NCBI RefSeq assembly: GCF_907164915.1
Contig: NC_061862.1
Coordinates: 128,535,641 to 128,599,640, forward strand
Reading direction: 5' to 3'
Length of the DNA stretch: 64,000 nucleotides
Source of the DNA: Impatiens glandulifera
Lineage: Eukaryota; Streptophyta; Magnoliopsida; Ericales; Balsaminaceae
In this document: positions 33,509 through 45,223 of the stretch, one piece after another
Position numbering within the stretch: the stretch's first letter is position 1
Layout: each line of letters opens with the position of its first letter
The notes under the pieces: model-generated
The model's input: the letters and a program-made list of their open reading frames with translations, nothing else
The model's database searches: none
What the model was told of the DNA's origin: nothing
Program-made: the position numbers and the translations under genes

Positions 33509-35475
33509 TGATAGGATCGGCTTTATCGATAGAGACGGGGGTCTGGTTAAGGATAAAGGCTTATGAAAAACGGTTTGAAAGAAATCCTGTTAGGGATTTA
33601 ATTCGCTTTCTATTGTACGCAAACTTGTGTAAACACTTGAAACGGATTCAAGCCAGAATTGTTTACTTGGGTTTGAAGCACAAGATGAAATATGAAAAGA
33701 TGACAGAAAAGAACAACACAACAGTTTGTTTTTGGATGTTCGGAGAAACTCTCCTACGTCACCCCTTCTTCCAACCACCGGAAGGATTCACTATAATATG
33801 ATTAGAATCAAATACAGTTTATACACACACTTAGCTCACTATTGAACAGAACACTTACTGTTCAATTACAAGATGAAAAATATCACTCAGCTAAAGGTGT
33901 TTTGATTCTAGCTCTCTCTCTCGATTCACACATAGTACAATCAGAAAGAAGCTTCACAATATTCAAAGGCTTGAATTCTCTGTAGTTTCAGTAAGCAAGA
34001 ATGGCAAGTCAGGTGCTTCGTCTGTTGTCCTTAAGATTTGTTAAATACTGAATAGGAGCTAACGGTCGAAACTTCAAGAATGATACGTGGAACTCTTCCA
34101 TTGGAAAACCTCCATTGTACACAGCAGGTTCTTAGCACAATGATCGTGGCCGTATAGAACTGGTAGTGCGCCGAATATTCCATCAGGGATGTACCTACAA
34201 AACAAGTAATGTGAGGAAAATTCTCTTACGTGCCATTTCCTGATTGGATGCGTATAACTGTTGTTCTAATCTGCACTAGAAAGTGGAGCTGAAGTAGGGT
34301 ACAGCTATAGCACGTGGGTAGGTGAAATGCTAGATTCAAGCGTATTGCTTAAACTGAGCATTAAACGTATTTCAGTTAGACGGATTGTGAAAATCAGTCT
34401 AATGAAATAAGTCATCTCCTTCTAACATAAAAACGTTTATTAGACCTCCTGGTCTAATAGAATTAGATTCCCGTCTAATTACAATAACCATTAGACTGCA
34501 CGTCTAACTCCACTGAGTTAGACTGCACGTCTAATTCCGGTTCTACCTCAGACTTGTCTGAAGGAGTTAGACGCACGTCGAACTTTCATTAATTAGACTA
34601 CACGTCTAATTATACAATAACTATTAGACTCCACGTCTAACTCCACTAAGTTAGACTGCACGTCTAATTCGGTTCTACCTCAGACGTATCTGAAGGAGTT
34701 AGACGCACGTCTAACTTTCATTAATTAGACTACACGTCTAATTATACAACAACCATTAGACTGCACGTCTAACTCTACTGAGTTAGACTGCACGTATAAT
34801 TCTGGTTCTACCTCAGACTTGTCTGAAAGAGTTAGACGCACGTCTAACTTTCACATTCTATTAGACTGCACCTCTAACTTCATTAAGTTAGACTGCACGT
34901 CTAATTCCGCATAAATTAGACTACCCGTCTAATAATAAATATATTAGACTACACGTATAACTCCACTAAGTTAGACTGTACGTCTAATTCCGAATAACAA
35001 TTAGAGTACCCAAATAATTATAAATATATTAGACTACACGTCTAACTCCACTAAGTTAGACTATACGTCTAATTTTGTACATTCATTAGACTACACGTCT
35101 AACTCCGATGAGTTAGACTGTACGTCTAATTCTATTAGACTTACGTCTAATTCTGTGTATCAATTAGGCTTGTGGCTAATTACACGTCTATTAGAGTACA
35201 CGTCTAACTCCGATGAGTTAGACTGTAAGTCTAATTTTATGTATTCATCAGACTTGCGTCTAATTCTTTACTTCTATTACACTACACGTCTAACTCCGAT
35301 GAGTTCGACTGTAAGTCTAATATTATGCAATGAAAGCCAAAATCAGTATAATGACCCTCATTAGGTACAAGTCTTATGACATATTGTTTCAATACACCTG
35401 TATCAAAACTCTTAGTCATAAAAAAATCAGTGGTTAAATTATTTCAACACTTAGTCAAAATAATTTGACCCAACA
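33509..35475 (-). repeat. Element D 3' LTR (1967 bp)
   Basis: TGATAGGATCGG...TTTGACCCAACA on the plus strand. It contains the palindromic minisatellite at 34380-35330 on the U3 side. The PPT ATTTCCCCCTTTTTG (plus strand) follows at 35476-35490. Confidence 0.9.
34380..35330. repeat. Palindromic GTCTAA minisatellite in element D LTR
   Basis: Dozens of copies of TTAGACTGCACGTCTAA-like units whose arms TTAGAC/GTCTAA are inverted repeats. On the element strand many units contain GACGTG. A higher-order unit of about 131 bp (with GGTTCTACCTCAGACTTGTC) recurs near 34492, 34623 and 34754. The other LTR has the same array at about 42600-43610. Confidence 0.9.
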
Positions 35476-35646
35476 ATTTCCCCCTTTTTGATAAAGAAAT
35501 TGCAAACCTGCATACATATATCAAAGCATGCATTCATCATATAAACAAAAACCTTGTTCACTTACATCATTCATCCAAAAACCAGTATTCGAAAAACCAT
35601 CAAAGACAATTGTTCAGAAGAGTTAAATAAGTTGAAAGAAGAGATA

Positions 35647-38600
35647 TCATTGTTCTTCCCTTTTAACTCGAGGATCGGTTGGACTCATCTCTTGACCAGG
35701 AATCATGTTGAAGAAAGGAGGATAGTCGCGACCACCACGACCGCCTGCACTTGATCTTCCACCGCGTTCACCACCACTGGCACGTCCACATTGATCAATA
35801 TTTGATAGCCTACTCCGGCCATCACCACTTCTATCTCCAAGCTCACCACCGCTTCGACCACCACCTCTCTTGGTTGGCCTAAGGTTGTCATCAGTGATTG
35901 GAGTTCGCCTTGATCTTGTGCCGGTTGACACACAATTATTTCTTCTGCTTGATTCTCCTTGAACTGGTCGAGGTTGAGCACTTTCAGCATTGACCTTTGC
36001 ATCCTCCTTCGCTTGAAACCTTCTAGCAATGGAGTCAACAAATTTTTGACGTTCATTATCATTTATACTCATACAACCCTGGATTTCCACCATCTGATTC
36101 TTCACCAGACTGAAATCTTCCATGGTTTCCTTGTGGCGTTCATCATTGAATTGCCTTTCAATGTCCAATAATTCACTTTGACGGTTGAAGAGATCCTTTT
36201 CAAACTTTTAAAAGTTTACATTCGCGATAAAGGTCTCATATGTGTTCTTCTTCAAAGTGTTATCCAGCTCAGTGAGGGCCTTGAAAATATTACTAAAGCT
36301 CTCATTATCTTCTTCCCTTGAGTTCATGGTATGAGACATGCTCTTCTGAATCTATGAAAGCATAGACCTCATAGATCTTAACACTTTGTTTCCTCCGGTA
36401 GATGACTCTTCATGAGACGAGACTTCTTCAGATTCTTCTGCCATACTTTGAATAGGCTCAAAGTTTGTATGAACCTGCAAAGATTGCTCCGGCTGATTCA
36501 TTTCGGCATTCTTAGCAGCTTTGTCTCGTTCTTCTTCTTCAATTTCTTTTTCAGCCCTCTGAAATCTCTCAAGTAGATTTCCAGAGTAGTGACGAGGAAT
36601 GTTGATGTTTTCGTGAACACTTCCCACAATTGTGTCGGGAAATAGACAGGGCTTCACAAAAGTTGCTTGCTGATCCTGTTCCTCCTCAGATGAGGAACTT
36701 TCTTCTTCATCGTCTTTCTCTTTAGAGGGTTCCCCCTCAGTTCTGGCAGTTTCTAGCGAAGTATCCTCGCCCAATTTCTCTTGAATAACCTTTGTTCGCG
36801 CAACAAGGGTTATTAACACGTCTTCTTCAATAGGAGCTTTAAAAGCCTCCTTAGTCACATATTCCACAAGAACTTCTTCTTCATTTATCTCAAGAGCTTG
36901 TTCAGGCTCTTGGACAATTACAGTTTCTTCTTATTCTTCATTCAGACATTCTTGAAAGGGTTCATCTAGAATGTGTCTCTCTTCGGCAGAAAGATTCCCG
37001 AATTCGATCAGGAGAGCAGCATCTAGCTCATCAACATCATTATCAGTATCTGGAATGTCCATAGCTTCTTCTTCATTTAGAGGTTCTGCGCCAGAGCAAT
37101 TGGCGCCATGAATGTGTCTAGAAGCATCATAGACATAACTGTCCAGGATATCGTTCAACTTCTTTAATACCTTCACTTCAACATCAGCTCCTTTCACATC
37201 AGGATTGAAGTTAGCTTTCTTGGCTTCAAAAATTGGAAAAAGAGTTTTTCCAAAAATGCAAGCTTCCACTAGTTCTCTTTTCTTCAGAGCCTCACCAACT
37301 TCTGAAGTTCTTGCCCACTTCAAGACTTTTTTCTCGTTTGCCACCCTCTTCTTCCATTCTTTAGTTATGGCAGCGTTTGACAGAGAGTCGTTGTACTTGG
37401 AGGACAGCCTCTCCATGGACCAGGACTCATAAATTCCCAATTTCTCAGCAGTAAGAACTTTAACTTGATCCAAAATAAGGTCAACGATTCCTGTTGCCTC
37501 AGATACCTTCTCATGAGCTTGAATTGCAATGGATTTTCCTTTTCCAACAACCTCTACATATTTTAGAGCAAATTTAGGTTCACCAATCAAGATTCCACCT
37601 GTTCCTTTTCTGGAGCGCAACAGTTCGAACGCAGATTGTGGTTTCTTGCAGAGCTCAGCAGGAAGCTCCATACAAGCAACTTTCCCGGCTACCAAAGAGT
37701 CTTTAGGAACTGGAATAATTGGTTCACCAGCTACAAGGGTAAGAACAACACCTTGTTCTGGTTGCGATGACTCTGTAGTACCAGCAGCTACAAGAATAGT
37801 TTGAACACCAGGAGACTCAATCCTGTCAACAGTTTCATCATTTGGACCGGCTGACTCAACATCAGGCCCTTTAGCAGATTCTCTCATAGGAGAGAATATG
37901 GATTCAGCTTGTTCCACTATGGGACTATCAAATTTAGGCATAGAGGCCAAAGATTTAGAGGACTTAACCTTTGCAGATTTGTACGCTCGGGGTGCCCTTG
38001 TCTTCTTATCCTTTGAGGCACAAGACTTCGAAGGTTTCCTCAAAAAGGTTGAGGGAGTGGATAATGATGACATTGGGGTTGCAGCAAGTACGCCTGGACC
38101 TTGCTTCAACCTTGAATCAACAGATTTAGAGTCCATCTGGTTTGGACTTGAGGAACTGGCCTTCGATTCGTTCACCGTTTTGGTTCTCTTTGCCCCTGTT
38201 GATGTAAAAGAAGTAGAAGGCTTGGATCGGGTGGAAGGTTTTCCACCGGTCTAGAAACTGGAAGCACCAGATGCAGATTCAAGGTTGTTCTTCAACCTCG
38301 TCAGCGTGTTAGCCACTGTAAGAGCAGTAAATACTCTTAGAGAGTTAATATGCGTTGGTTCACCAACGGGAACCCCCAAATGCTTCAACAAGTGACTCAG
38401 TTGAGCCGCATATGTAATACTTTCTTTGTTCGTTTGACTGATAGAATAACATTAGTTCCGAAAAAGGGTATGAGCCTAGTTTACCTGGATCCCTTTTGAG
38501 ATAGCACACATATAGTCAAAACGGTCTTGACTATAGAGATTGAAGGAACCAGCTTTCCCCTGAAGCGCCTTCGCCACCACGTCGTTTAGAAGAATGAAAT

Positions 38601-38994
38601 GCGGTTTAAATACCTTCTTGAATCCATTCACATGGATCTTCGAACCGTCTGCAGAGAAGGTTGTCTTTATCTCTTCCATGATTTCTGAAGAGAGAACCAA
38701 GTCGAATAGATGACCCTCCGTCGGAAGTTCAAAGAACTCCGCATAAACTGCTTCGTTGAAAGAAAACTCTGTTCCCTTGACAGTTTCTACGATGGAATCA
38801 TCCACAATAGTTGCCGTTTTGAAGAACTCGCGAACTTCGTCTTCGTAGAAGATGAACGGTCCGCCCAGATACTTCCTTAACCCATAATATTCTAGGGTTT
38901 GGAACATCTTTACCACTTCCGGTTGATCAAACGTATACACCGATGGAAAATCCACCTGCAAAGTACAGTGACCGAGAGTGATTTTCTTCACCAT
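35647..38994 (-). pseudogene. Element D accessory gene (long form)
   Basis: A single frame of 1116 codons from ATG 38994 (MVKKITLGHCTLQVDFPSVY), interrupted only by stops (about 38476, 38453, 38252, 36931, 36352 and 36209). The N-terminal domain matches C's accessory ORFs: YYGLRKYLGGPFIF, VREFFKTATIV, FFELPTEG. A Ser/Lys/Pro-rich middle (38200-37900), a helical acidic region, coiled coil (36130-36000) and an Arg/Gly-rich tail (GGRSGGELGDRSGDGRSR, GGRGGRD) follow. RG-rich tails commonly bind RNA. Same strand as gag, upstream TATA at 39116. No membrane segment. Function unknown. Confidence 0.7.
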
Positions 38995-39115
38995 TTTTGA
39001 AAGAATATGAATCGACACATGATTTTAAAGAGATTTAGTGAGAGAAATGCAAAGAAAGATAGGGTTCTTAATGATTTCGAGAGATTGAAAGCTTTCAAAT
39101 TCATGCAGTAATGTC

Positions 39116-39124
39116 CTTATATAG
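39116..39124 (-). promoter_or_regulatory. TATA box before element D accessory gene
   Basis: CTATATAAG on the minus strand, 122-130 bp upstream of the ATG at 38994; the same octamer and similar spacing as before C's gene 3. Confidence 0.55.
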
Positions 39125-39362
39125 ATGAAAGTGGGAAATACAGAATAACCGTCTATTCTAGGGTATGGCCCATTAATAAATGTTAGACGTCCTTTTTCAA
39201 GAGATCGTCATTAAAAATGAGGGTATATCAGTCAGTTTCTCTGACTTGATAGACACGTGTCTTTATGTTATTAAGAGATGACTGTTTGATGTTTTGAGCG
39301 GGAAAAGCAGATAGCTCTCAACGTGGGACAACTGTCCTTGATCAATCTAATTGGCACGTAGT

Positions 39363-39720
39363 TAGACGTTTTTCTTACTCCACAAATCCATATAACACAC
39401 GTCTATTAGATGGATGAGTCTATTAGACGCATACGTCTATGTCCGTGTTTATAAAAATCCGTCTAATGTTTATTAGACGTGTACGTCTAATTCCGCATAA
39501 ACACCAAGTGTTAGACGTGTGTTTATTAGACGTGAGCATCCTCTTGCTCATTACGTAAAAACGTCTAACGTCTATTAGACGTGTCCGTCTAATTACGTAG
39601 GTAAAACACCTCAACATATAGACTTGGATGTATGGATTATGAGCAAAAATACGTCTAAGTACATACTGTTTCTTTTAGGCACCCTTGTCTAATTAGACCG
39701 ATTAAGGATATTCGTCTAGA
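39363..39720. repeat. TTAGACGTG/GTCTAA repeat cluster upstream of accessory gene
   Basis: About ten scattered units such as TTAGACGTGTACGTCTAA and TTAGACGTGTCCGTCTAA, the same motif as in the LTR minisatellite. They lie 240-600 bp upstream of the accessory gene's TATA box on the element strand. Confidence 0.75.
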
Positions 39721-39972
39721 GAATATCTTTAATTCCAAAGAAATTTTTCTCTCTCATTATGAATATAGGCATTTAGAGTTTAATAAATCATTTTTGTGGT
39801 CCAAAGACCAAAACCATTTTTAACAAATAAAAACATTTATTCTTCCAGAATTGCAAATGCCATTGTTGATCTTCCAAGCTGTGTACTCAGAGGAGTACTC
39901 TTCTAGCTTCCTTCCTGCTATCCTCCTGCATCACCTACAAAATAAACTATTTACACATTTTTGTACCCACAC

Positions 39973-41705
39973 TCAATTGGGTCCTCGATCAATTAGTCCC
40001 TTAAGGATCCATATTTGAGTTATTCTAATGGATTTCCCATTTTGTGCTGTGAATAATGCATAAGATTTTGACTTAGCAGATGACTTCCTACTAGCCACTG
40101 ATCCTTTAACTTTTGAAGAAGATTTTCTTTTAAAATTCTTTGACTTAGAGTCAGGTTTTAAATTACCAGACTTATTAGCTTTTTCTAGCTTATTCTTAAG
40201 CCAGCTAACAGTCGGTGGGACATAAACTATTTCATTTTTGAAAGAAACTTCTTCATTAATAGGATCGAATTCAATGTCAGTCATACTCCCTTTGACAAAA
40301 CGTATTTGGTTTTGACTTTTTGCATGACAGATTAGGATCATTGCTATCAAATCCCAATCCGGATTTAGATCTAGCAGGTTTCAACATGCTGATCTGATAT
40401 TTGATAGCATCACAGGATCTTGTCCATGCACTGACAACATAGTTAAGCCTTTTATTTTCAGATGAAGGAGTTTGAATCTGTTCCTTGAGTATCTCATTCT
40501 CAGATGAGATCTCTTCAATCTTCTTTTCAAAATCATTTGACTCTTTCTCCTTAGACAGATTTGATTTATTTAAATCTTATGAAGATTTAGTTTCATTTAG
40601 AGATTCTGCTAGCTTTCTATACTCGATGACCATGTCATCTAGTGCAGCTACCAGTTGTTCCCTTGAAAAACTTTTGGAAGAGAAATCAAATACCTCAGTC
40701 TCCTGAGTTCCTTCTTCATCTTCTCTGGCCATGAAGCAAGCCACGTCTTCTTCATCACTTTCACTGGATGAAAAGTACGAGCCACGACTGCTTCCTCTGT
40801 TCTTTTCCATCATCCTTGGTATCTTCAAGCTTTGGCTTCCGGCATTCCGATGCATAATGACCTTTAATACCATAGTTAAAACTTGTAATATTAGCTTTAG
40901 ATTTTCTATTATTATTAGAATTTGAAGAGTTTGAGTTAGAGTTTCTCTTCTTCATGAAGTCCACAAACTTCTTCAGAAAGAGAGACATGGCATCGCTGCT
41001 CAACTGTTGAGCTGCCATCTTCATGTCCGAAGCGGTTGGTGGCTCTTCAGCAATCACCAGCGCCTTGGCAATGATAACAGACGTGGGTTGATCTTCTTCC
41101 ATCCTATAGTTCAACTCGAACTCATAGGCCTTCAGGTCAGCGAAGAGATCAAAGGAGAGATCTTGTTAAGATCTTTGGATTCTCTCATCGCCATAGTCTT
41201 TATGTCCCATTCTCTTGGAAGAGCACGCATGACCTTGATAGCAAGCTCCCGGTTTCTATAGGTCTTGCCTAGAATGGACAAAGAGTAGACGATCTTGCTG
41301 AATCTGGTGTCGAAATCATTCATTGTTTCACCAGGACGCATTTTGAAGCTGTTGAACTATTGAGTAGCAACCATGATCTTGTTTTCCTTGGTTTGCTTGT
41401 TGCCCACACAATTGAGTGAGTCTGTCCTAGACCTCTTTGGCAGTGTCACATTTGATGATGTAGTTGAACATACTATCATCAAAATATCTGTACAGAACAT
41501 CAAAAGCCATGTTCTGCCTCTTTTCATCAGCGGTCCAGTCATCCTTCTCCTTATAAATCATATAGGACCTTCTGTGACGACGCTCCACGTGTCATCATGA
41601 AGAGGAAGAGAGATGAGCACGAACTCTTTTCTTCAAAACAATATAGTTTTCGCGAGAAATGGGAGGAATGGCTTTAGCACTGACATCTTTGGGTATATTC
41701 GACAT
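39973..41705 (-). pseudogene. Element D gag
   Basis: Begins near ATG 41705 (MSNIPKDVSAKAIPP). Capsid pieces: DDWTADEKRQ, MRPGETMNDFDTRFSKIVY, RELAIKVMRALPREWDIKTM. The zinc knuckle region SFNYGIKGHYASEC lacks both first Cys residues. A Ser-rich acidic segment and a Lys/Ser-rich basic segment follow, ending LIDRGPN at 39973. Several frameshifts and stops. It is homologous to C's gag over most of its length. Confidence 0.8.
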
Positions 41706-41736
41706 TTTTCAGGACAGGCTTGAGAATAGAAACAGG

Positions 41737-41750
41737 GCTCTGATACCAAT
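41737..41750 (-). promoter_or_regulatory. Element D primer binding site
   Basis: Minus strand TGGTATCAGAGC two bases after the LTR end CCTATCA; perfect initiator-Met tRNA complement. Confidence 0.8.
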
Positions 41751-43758
41751 TGATAGGATCGGCTTTATCGATAGAGACGGGGGTCTGGCTAAGGATGAAG
41801 GCTTATGAAAAACGGTTTGAAAGAAATACTGTTAGGGATTTAATACATTTTCTATTCTACGCAAACTTGTGTAAACATTTGAAATGGATTCAAGGCGAAA
41901 TTGTTTACTTGGGTTTGAAGCACAAGATGAAATATGAAAAGATGACAGAAAAGAACAACACAACAATTTGTTTATGGATGTTCGGAGAAACTCTCCTACG
42001 TCACCCCTTCTTCCAACCATAGGAAGGATTCACTATAATATGATTAGAATCAAATACAGTTTACACACACACTTAGCTCACTATTAAATAGAACACTTTC
42101 TGTTCAATTACAAGATGAAGAATATCTCTCAGCTAAAGGTGTTTTCATTCTAGCTCTCTCTTTCTCGATTCACACACATTACAATCAGAAAGAAGCTTCA
42201 CAATATTCAAAGGCTTGAATTCTCTGTAGTTTAAGTAAGCAAGATTGACAAGTCAGGTGCTTCGTCCGTTGTCCTTAGGATTTGTTAAATACAGAACAAG
42301 AGTTAATGGTCGAAACTTCAAGAATGATACGTGGCACTCTTCCATTGGAAAGCCTCCATTGTACAAAGCAGGTTCTGAGCACAAGGATCGTGGCCGTACA
42401 GAACTGGTAGTGCGCCGAATATTCCATCAGGGATGTATCTGTAAAACAGGTAATGTGAGTAAAATTCTCTTACATTGCATTCCCTGATTGGATGCGTATA
42501 GCTGCTGTACTAATCTACACTAGAAAGTGGAGCAGAAGTAGGGTACAGTTATAGCACGCGGGTAGGTGAAATGCTAGATTCAAGCGTACTACTTAAACTG
42601 AACATTAGACATATTTTAGTTAGACGAATTGTGAAAATCAGTCTAATGAAATAAGTCATCTCCTTCTAACAGAAAAACGTCTATTAGACCGCCTGGTCTA
42701 ATGGAATTAGACTCGCGTCTAATTACAATAACCATTAGACTGCACGTCTAACTCCACTAAGTTAGACTACACGTCTAATTCCGGTTCTACCTCAGACTTG
42801 TCTGAAGGAGTTAGACGCACATCTAACTTTCATTAATTAGACTACACGTCTAATTATATAATAACCATTAGACTGCACGTCTAACTCTACTGAGTTAGAC
42901 GGCACGTCTAATTCAGGTTCTACCTCAGACTTGTCTGAAGGAGTTAGACACACGTCTAACTTTCATTAATTAGACTACACGTCTAATTATACAATAACCA
43001 TTAGACTGCACGTCTAACTCCACTGAGTTACACTGCACGTCTGGTTCCGGTTCTACCTCAGACTTGTCTGAAGGAGTTAGACGCACGTCTATCCTTCACA
43101 TTCTATTAGACTACACGTCTAACTTCATTAAGTTAGACTGCACGTCTAATTCCGCATAAATTAGACTACCCGTCTAATAATAAATATATTAGACTGCACG
43201 TCTAACTCCACTGAGTTAGACTGTACGTCTAATTCCGAATAACAATTAGACTACCCGTCTAATTATAAATATATTAGACTACACGTCTAACTCCACTGAG
43301 TTAGATTGTACATCTAATTACGTGTATTCATTATACTAACGTCTAATTCTTTACATTCATTAGACTACACTTCTATCACTGATTTGTTAGACTGTACGTC
43401 TAATTCTATTAGTCTTACGTCTAATTTCGTGTATCTATTAGACTTGCGTCTAATTACACGTCTATTAGACTACACGTCTAACTCCGATGAGTTAGACTGT
43501 AAGTCTAATTTTATGTATTCATTAGACTTGCGTCTAATTCTTTACTTATATTGAACTACACTTCTAACTCCGATAAGTTAGACTGTAAGTCTAATTTTAT
43601 GCAATGAAAGTCAAAATTAGTGTAATGACCCTCATTAGCTACAAGTCTTATGACATATTGTTTGAATACACTTGTATCAAAACTTATAAGTTATTTCATC
43701 ATCAAAATATCAGTGGTTAAATTATTTCAACACTTAGTCAAAATAATTTGACCCAACA
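41751..43758 (-). repeat. Element D 5' LTR (2008 bp)
   Basis: Same ends as 33509-35475. The GTCTAA minisatellite spans about 42600-43610, with higher-order units starting near 42733, 42867 and 43000 (133-134 bp). It is about 40 bp longer than the other LTR because of repeat-number differences. Confidence 0.9.
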
Positions 43759-43763
43759 AAATT

Positions 43764-44193
43764 CACAAGTTATACAAGTCTAAAACAGAAGATCAAGCAC
43801 AAAACAAAACAACACCAGATTTACGTGGAAAACCCTCTCAACCTTGAGGGTAAAAAACCACGGGGCCAACCAGCAAATTTCACTATAAACAAGAAACAGA
43901 TATAAATGTTCTTCTCAACTTTAAACCCAAAGTTGAGGTATACAAACAGAGAAAACCAGTTTCGTTCAGACTTAAGCTAGTCTAGATATATGACAACAAG
44001 AGATTGAAACCTGAAGGTGAAAATGTAAGAGATTTACTTCTCCTTCTCTTCTTTTTCCTCTGTTTCTTCTCCTCTGTTTCTTCTCTTCTTTGAAGAATGT
44101 CTTCTCTCTCTAGAAGTGATAAAATAAGCAGCATTCTTAGGTTTTGCTCATTTATTTAACCTCCCAATTGGGCTGGACCCAAAAGACCCAACA
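43764..44193 (-). repeat. Element B 5' LTR, second fragment
   Basis: CACAAGTTATACAAGTC...AAAAGACCCAACA continues the LTR interrupted at 33508; with that piece it matches 11412-11905. Confidence 0.9.
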
Positions 44194-44722
44194 AGAACCT
44201 CTACCAGCATGCGATTGTGACCCAAGAATTGTTTGCTGCTGCAGAATGACGAAATTGGTGGTCTAAGTCTATACATCAAACAAGATAACACAATTCTTAA
44301 TGGAATTGAACGAATATTTTGATAACGCAAGGCAACAGATTCTCCTCATGGACCCAAAAACAAGCTTAAATCGTGTTTATGACATGTTGCTTAGCATTGA
44401 AAGACAAAGGGAAGTGCAGACTTTAATGAATGTACAAACATATAGTTTTTCAATGTCTATGAAGGAGAGTTTTGATCAGCAAAGAAGTCAGAAAAATACT
44501 CGAAACAATAAAGGAAAAGGAGTAATCAACAAGACAAGAAGCAACAACAAAGGAACAACAAACATGTTTTGTAAACATTGACATACTCAAGAAGGATGCT
44601 TCAACATCATAGGTTATCCGGAATGGTGTAAAAGAAACCGAGATCAGAAGATAAAAAATTCTGCAAATACAGCAACTATTGTAGTGAATAATCCTTTTTC
44701 CTTTTGTGAAGATCAACTATAA
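44194..44722 (+). pseudogene. Element A gag, second part
   Basis: Resumes gag after element B: FLMELNEYFDNARQQILLMD, YDMLLSIERQREVQ, then a Lys/Asn-rich segment. The zinc knuckle (CKH-stop-HTQEGCFNIIGYPEW) has a TGA (44579-44581) at the second Cys region. The GYPEW tail is a typical copia gag landmark. Confidence 0.8.
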
Positions 44723-45223
44723 TAATCATCAAATCAGAATTCTAAATTCAGTAACACTGAAATTGCTGATGTGGTGAAGGAAGTCATAAAAGGGCTGCAA
44801 ACCCAAAGAAAAGGTAAAGACAAGTACTACGAAGGTATGTCTTCTAATCAAAATTTTGCTAGTGTTTGTAGTCTAAATGTGCATAGTAATAATAAAGAAA
44901 AACCTATTTGGATAGTAGACAGTGGTTCTAGCTGTCATATTTGTTCTGATTTGAGTTTGATGACTGATGTTAAGACTATAAATAGTCTGCCTTTATTCTT
45001 ACATAATGGAACATCTAAAAATGTAAAACATATAGGTAATGTTAGACTTTCTGCAAAACTAAAATTATATGATGTTATGCATGTACAATGTTTCACATAT
45101 AACCTAATTTTAGTTTCAAAACATTCCAAGAGGAACAATATTAGTTGTCAATTTTCTTCTACTGGTTGTCTATTGCAGGATGTTAATGACAATACGATCA
45201 TAGGCAGAGGAGATCTTTTCTAG
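44723..45223 (+). pseudogene. Element A protease
   Basis: Open from 44771. IWIVDSGSSCHICSDLSLM is the aspartic-protease active site (DSGSS). PLFLHNGTSKNVKHIGNVRL and YDVMHVQCFTYNLILVSKHS follow. It ends at a TAG (45221-45223) that separates it from the integrase. Confidence 0.85.

Larger units (their letters stand above)
33509..43758 (-). mobile_element. LTR retrotransposon D, pol-less Sirevirus relative with gag and accessory gene
   Basis: Inserted in B's 5' LTR, flanked by AAATG (33504-33508) and AAATT (43759-43763). Minus-strand order: 5' LTR (43758-41751), PBS TGGTATCAGAGC, gag (41705-39973), ~0.95 kb non-coding region with GTCTAA repeats, accessory gene (38994-35647), PPT AAAAAGGGGGAAAT, 3' LTR (35475-33509). 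No protease active site, integrase, RT or RNase H is present, so it depends on another element for mobility. Gag ends in the same GLIDRGPN-type region found before C's protease, which shows that pol was deleted. The layout resembles gag-only 'TR-GAG' elements plus an extra gene. Confidence 0.85.
11412..44193 (-). mobile_element. LTR retrotransposon B, Ty1/copia, Tnt1-like, inserted in A
   Basis: Ends are TGTTGGG...CCCAACA, flanked by identical AGAAC at 11407-11411 and 44194-44198. The left (3') LTR is 11412-11905. The right (5') LTR is split into 33444-33508 and 43764-44193 by element D. PBS is TGGTATCAAAGC on the minus strand (33431-33442) and the PPT GGATGGAGGGGGAGAT is at 11906-11921. Pol motifs (CDYCLFGKQHKVSF, VYSDVCGP, PGTPQHNGVAERMNRT, WILRYLRGT) are those of the Tnt1 lineage. 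C interrupts the protease and D interrupts the 5' LTR. B is defective by point mutation as well. Confidence 0.9.

Noticed and set aside
33493..33801. Plus-strand ORFs at the ends of D LTRs (33493-33801, 41750-42022)
   Set aside because: LTR sequence only, antisense to the element, no known domain.
34380..35330. Regular short palindromic repeats resembling a CRISPR array
   Set aside because: Units are not identical, spacers are not unique, and the array lies inside a plant retrotransposon LTR in both LTR copies; it is a minisatellite.
35647..38994. Envelope glycoprotein gene
   Set aside because: Position after gag matches env-like ORFs, but there is no signal peptide, no transmembrane helix, and the composition is charged, coiled-coil and RG-rich.
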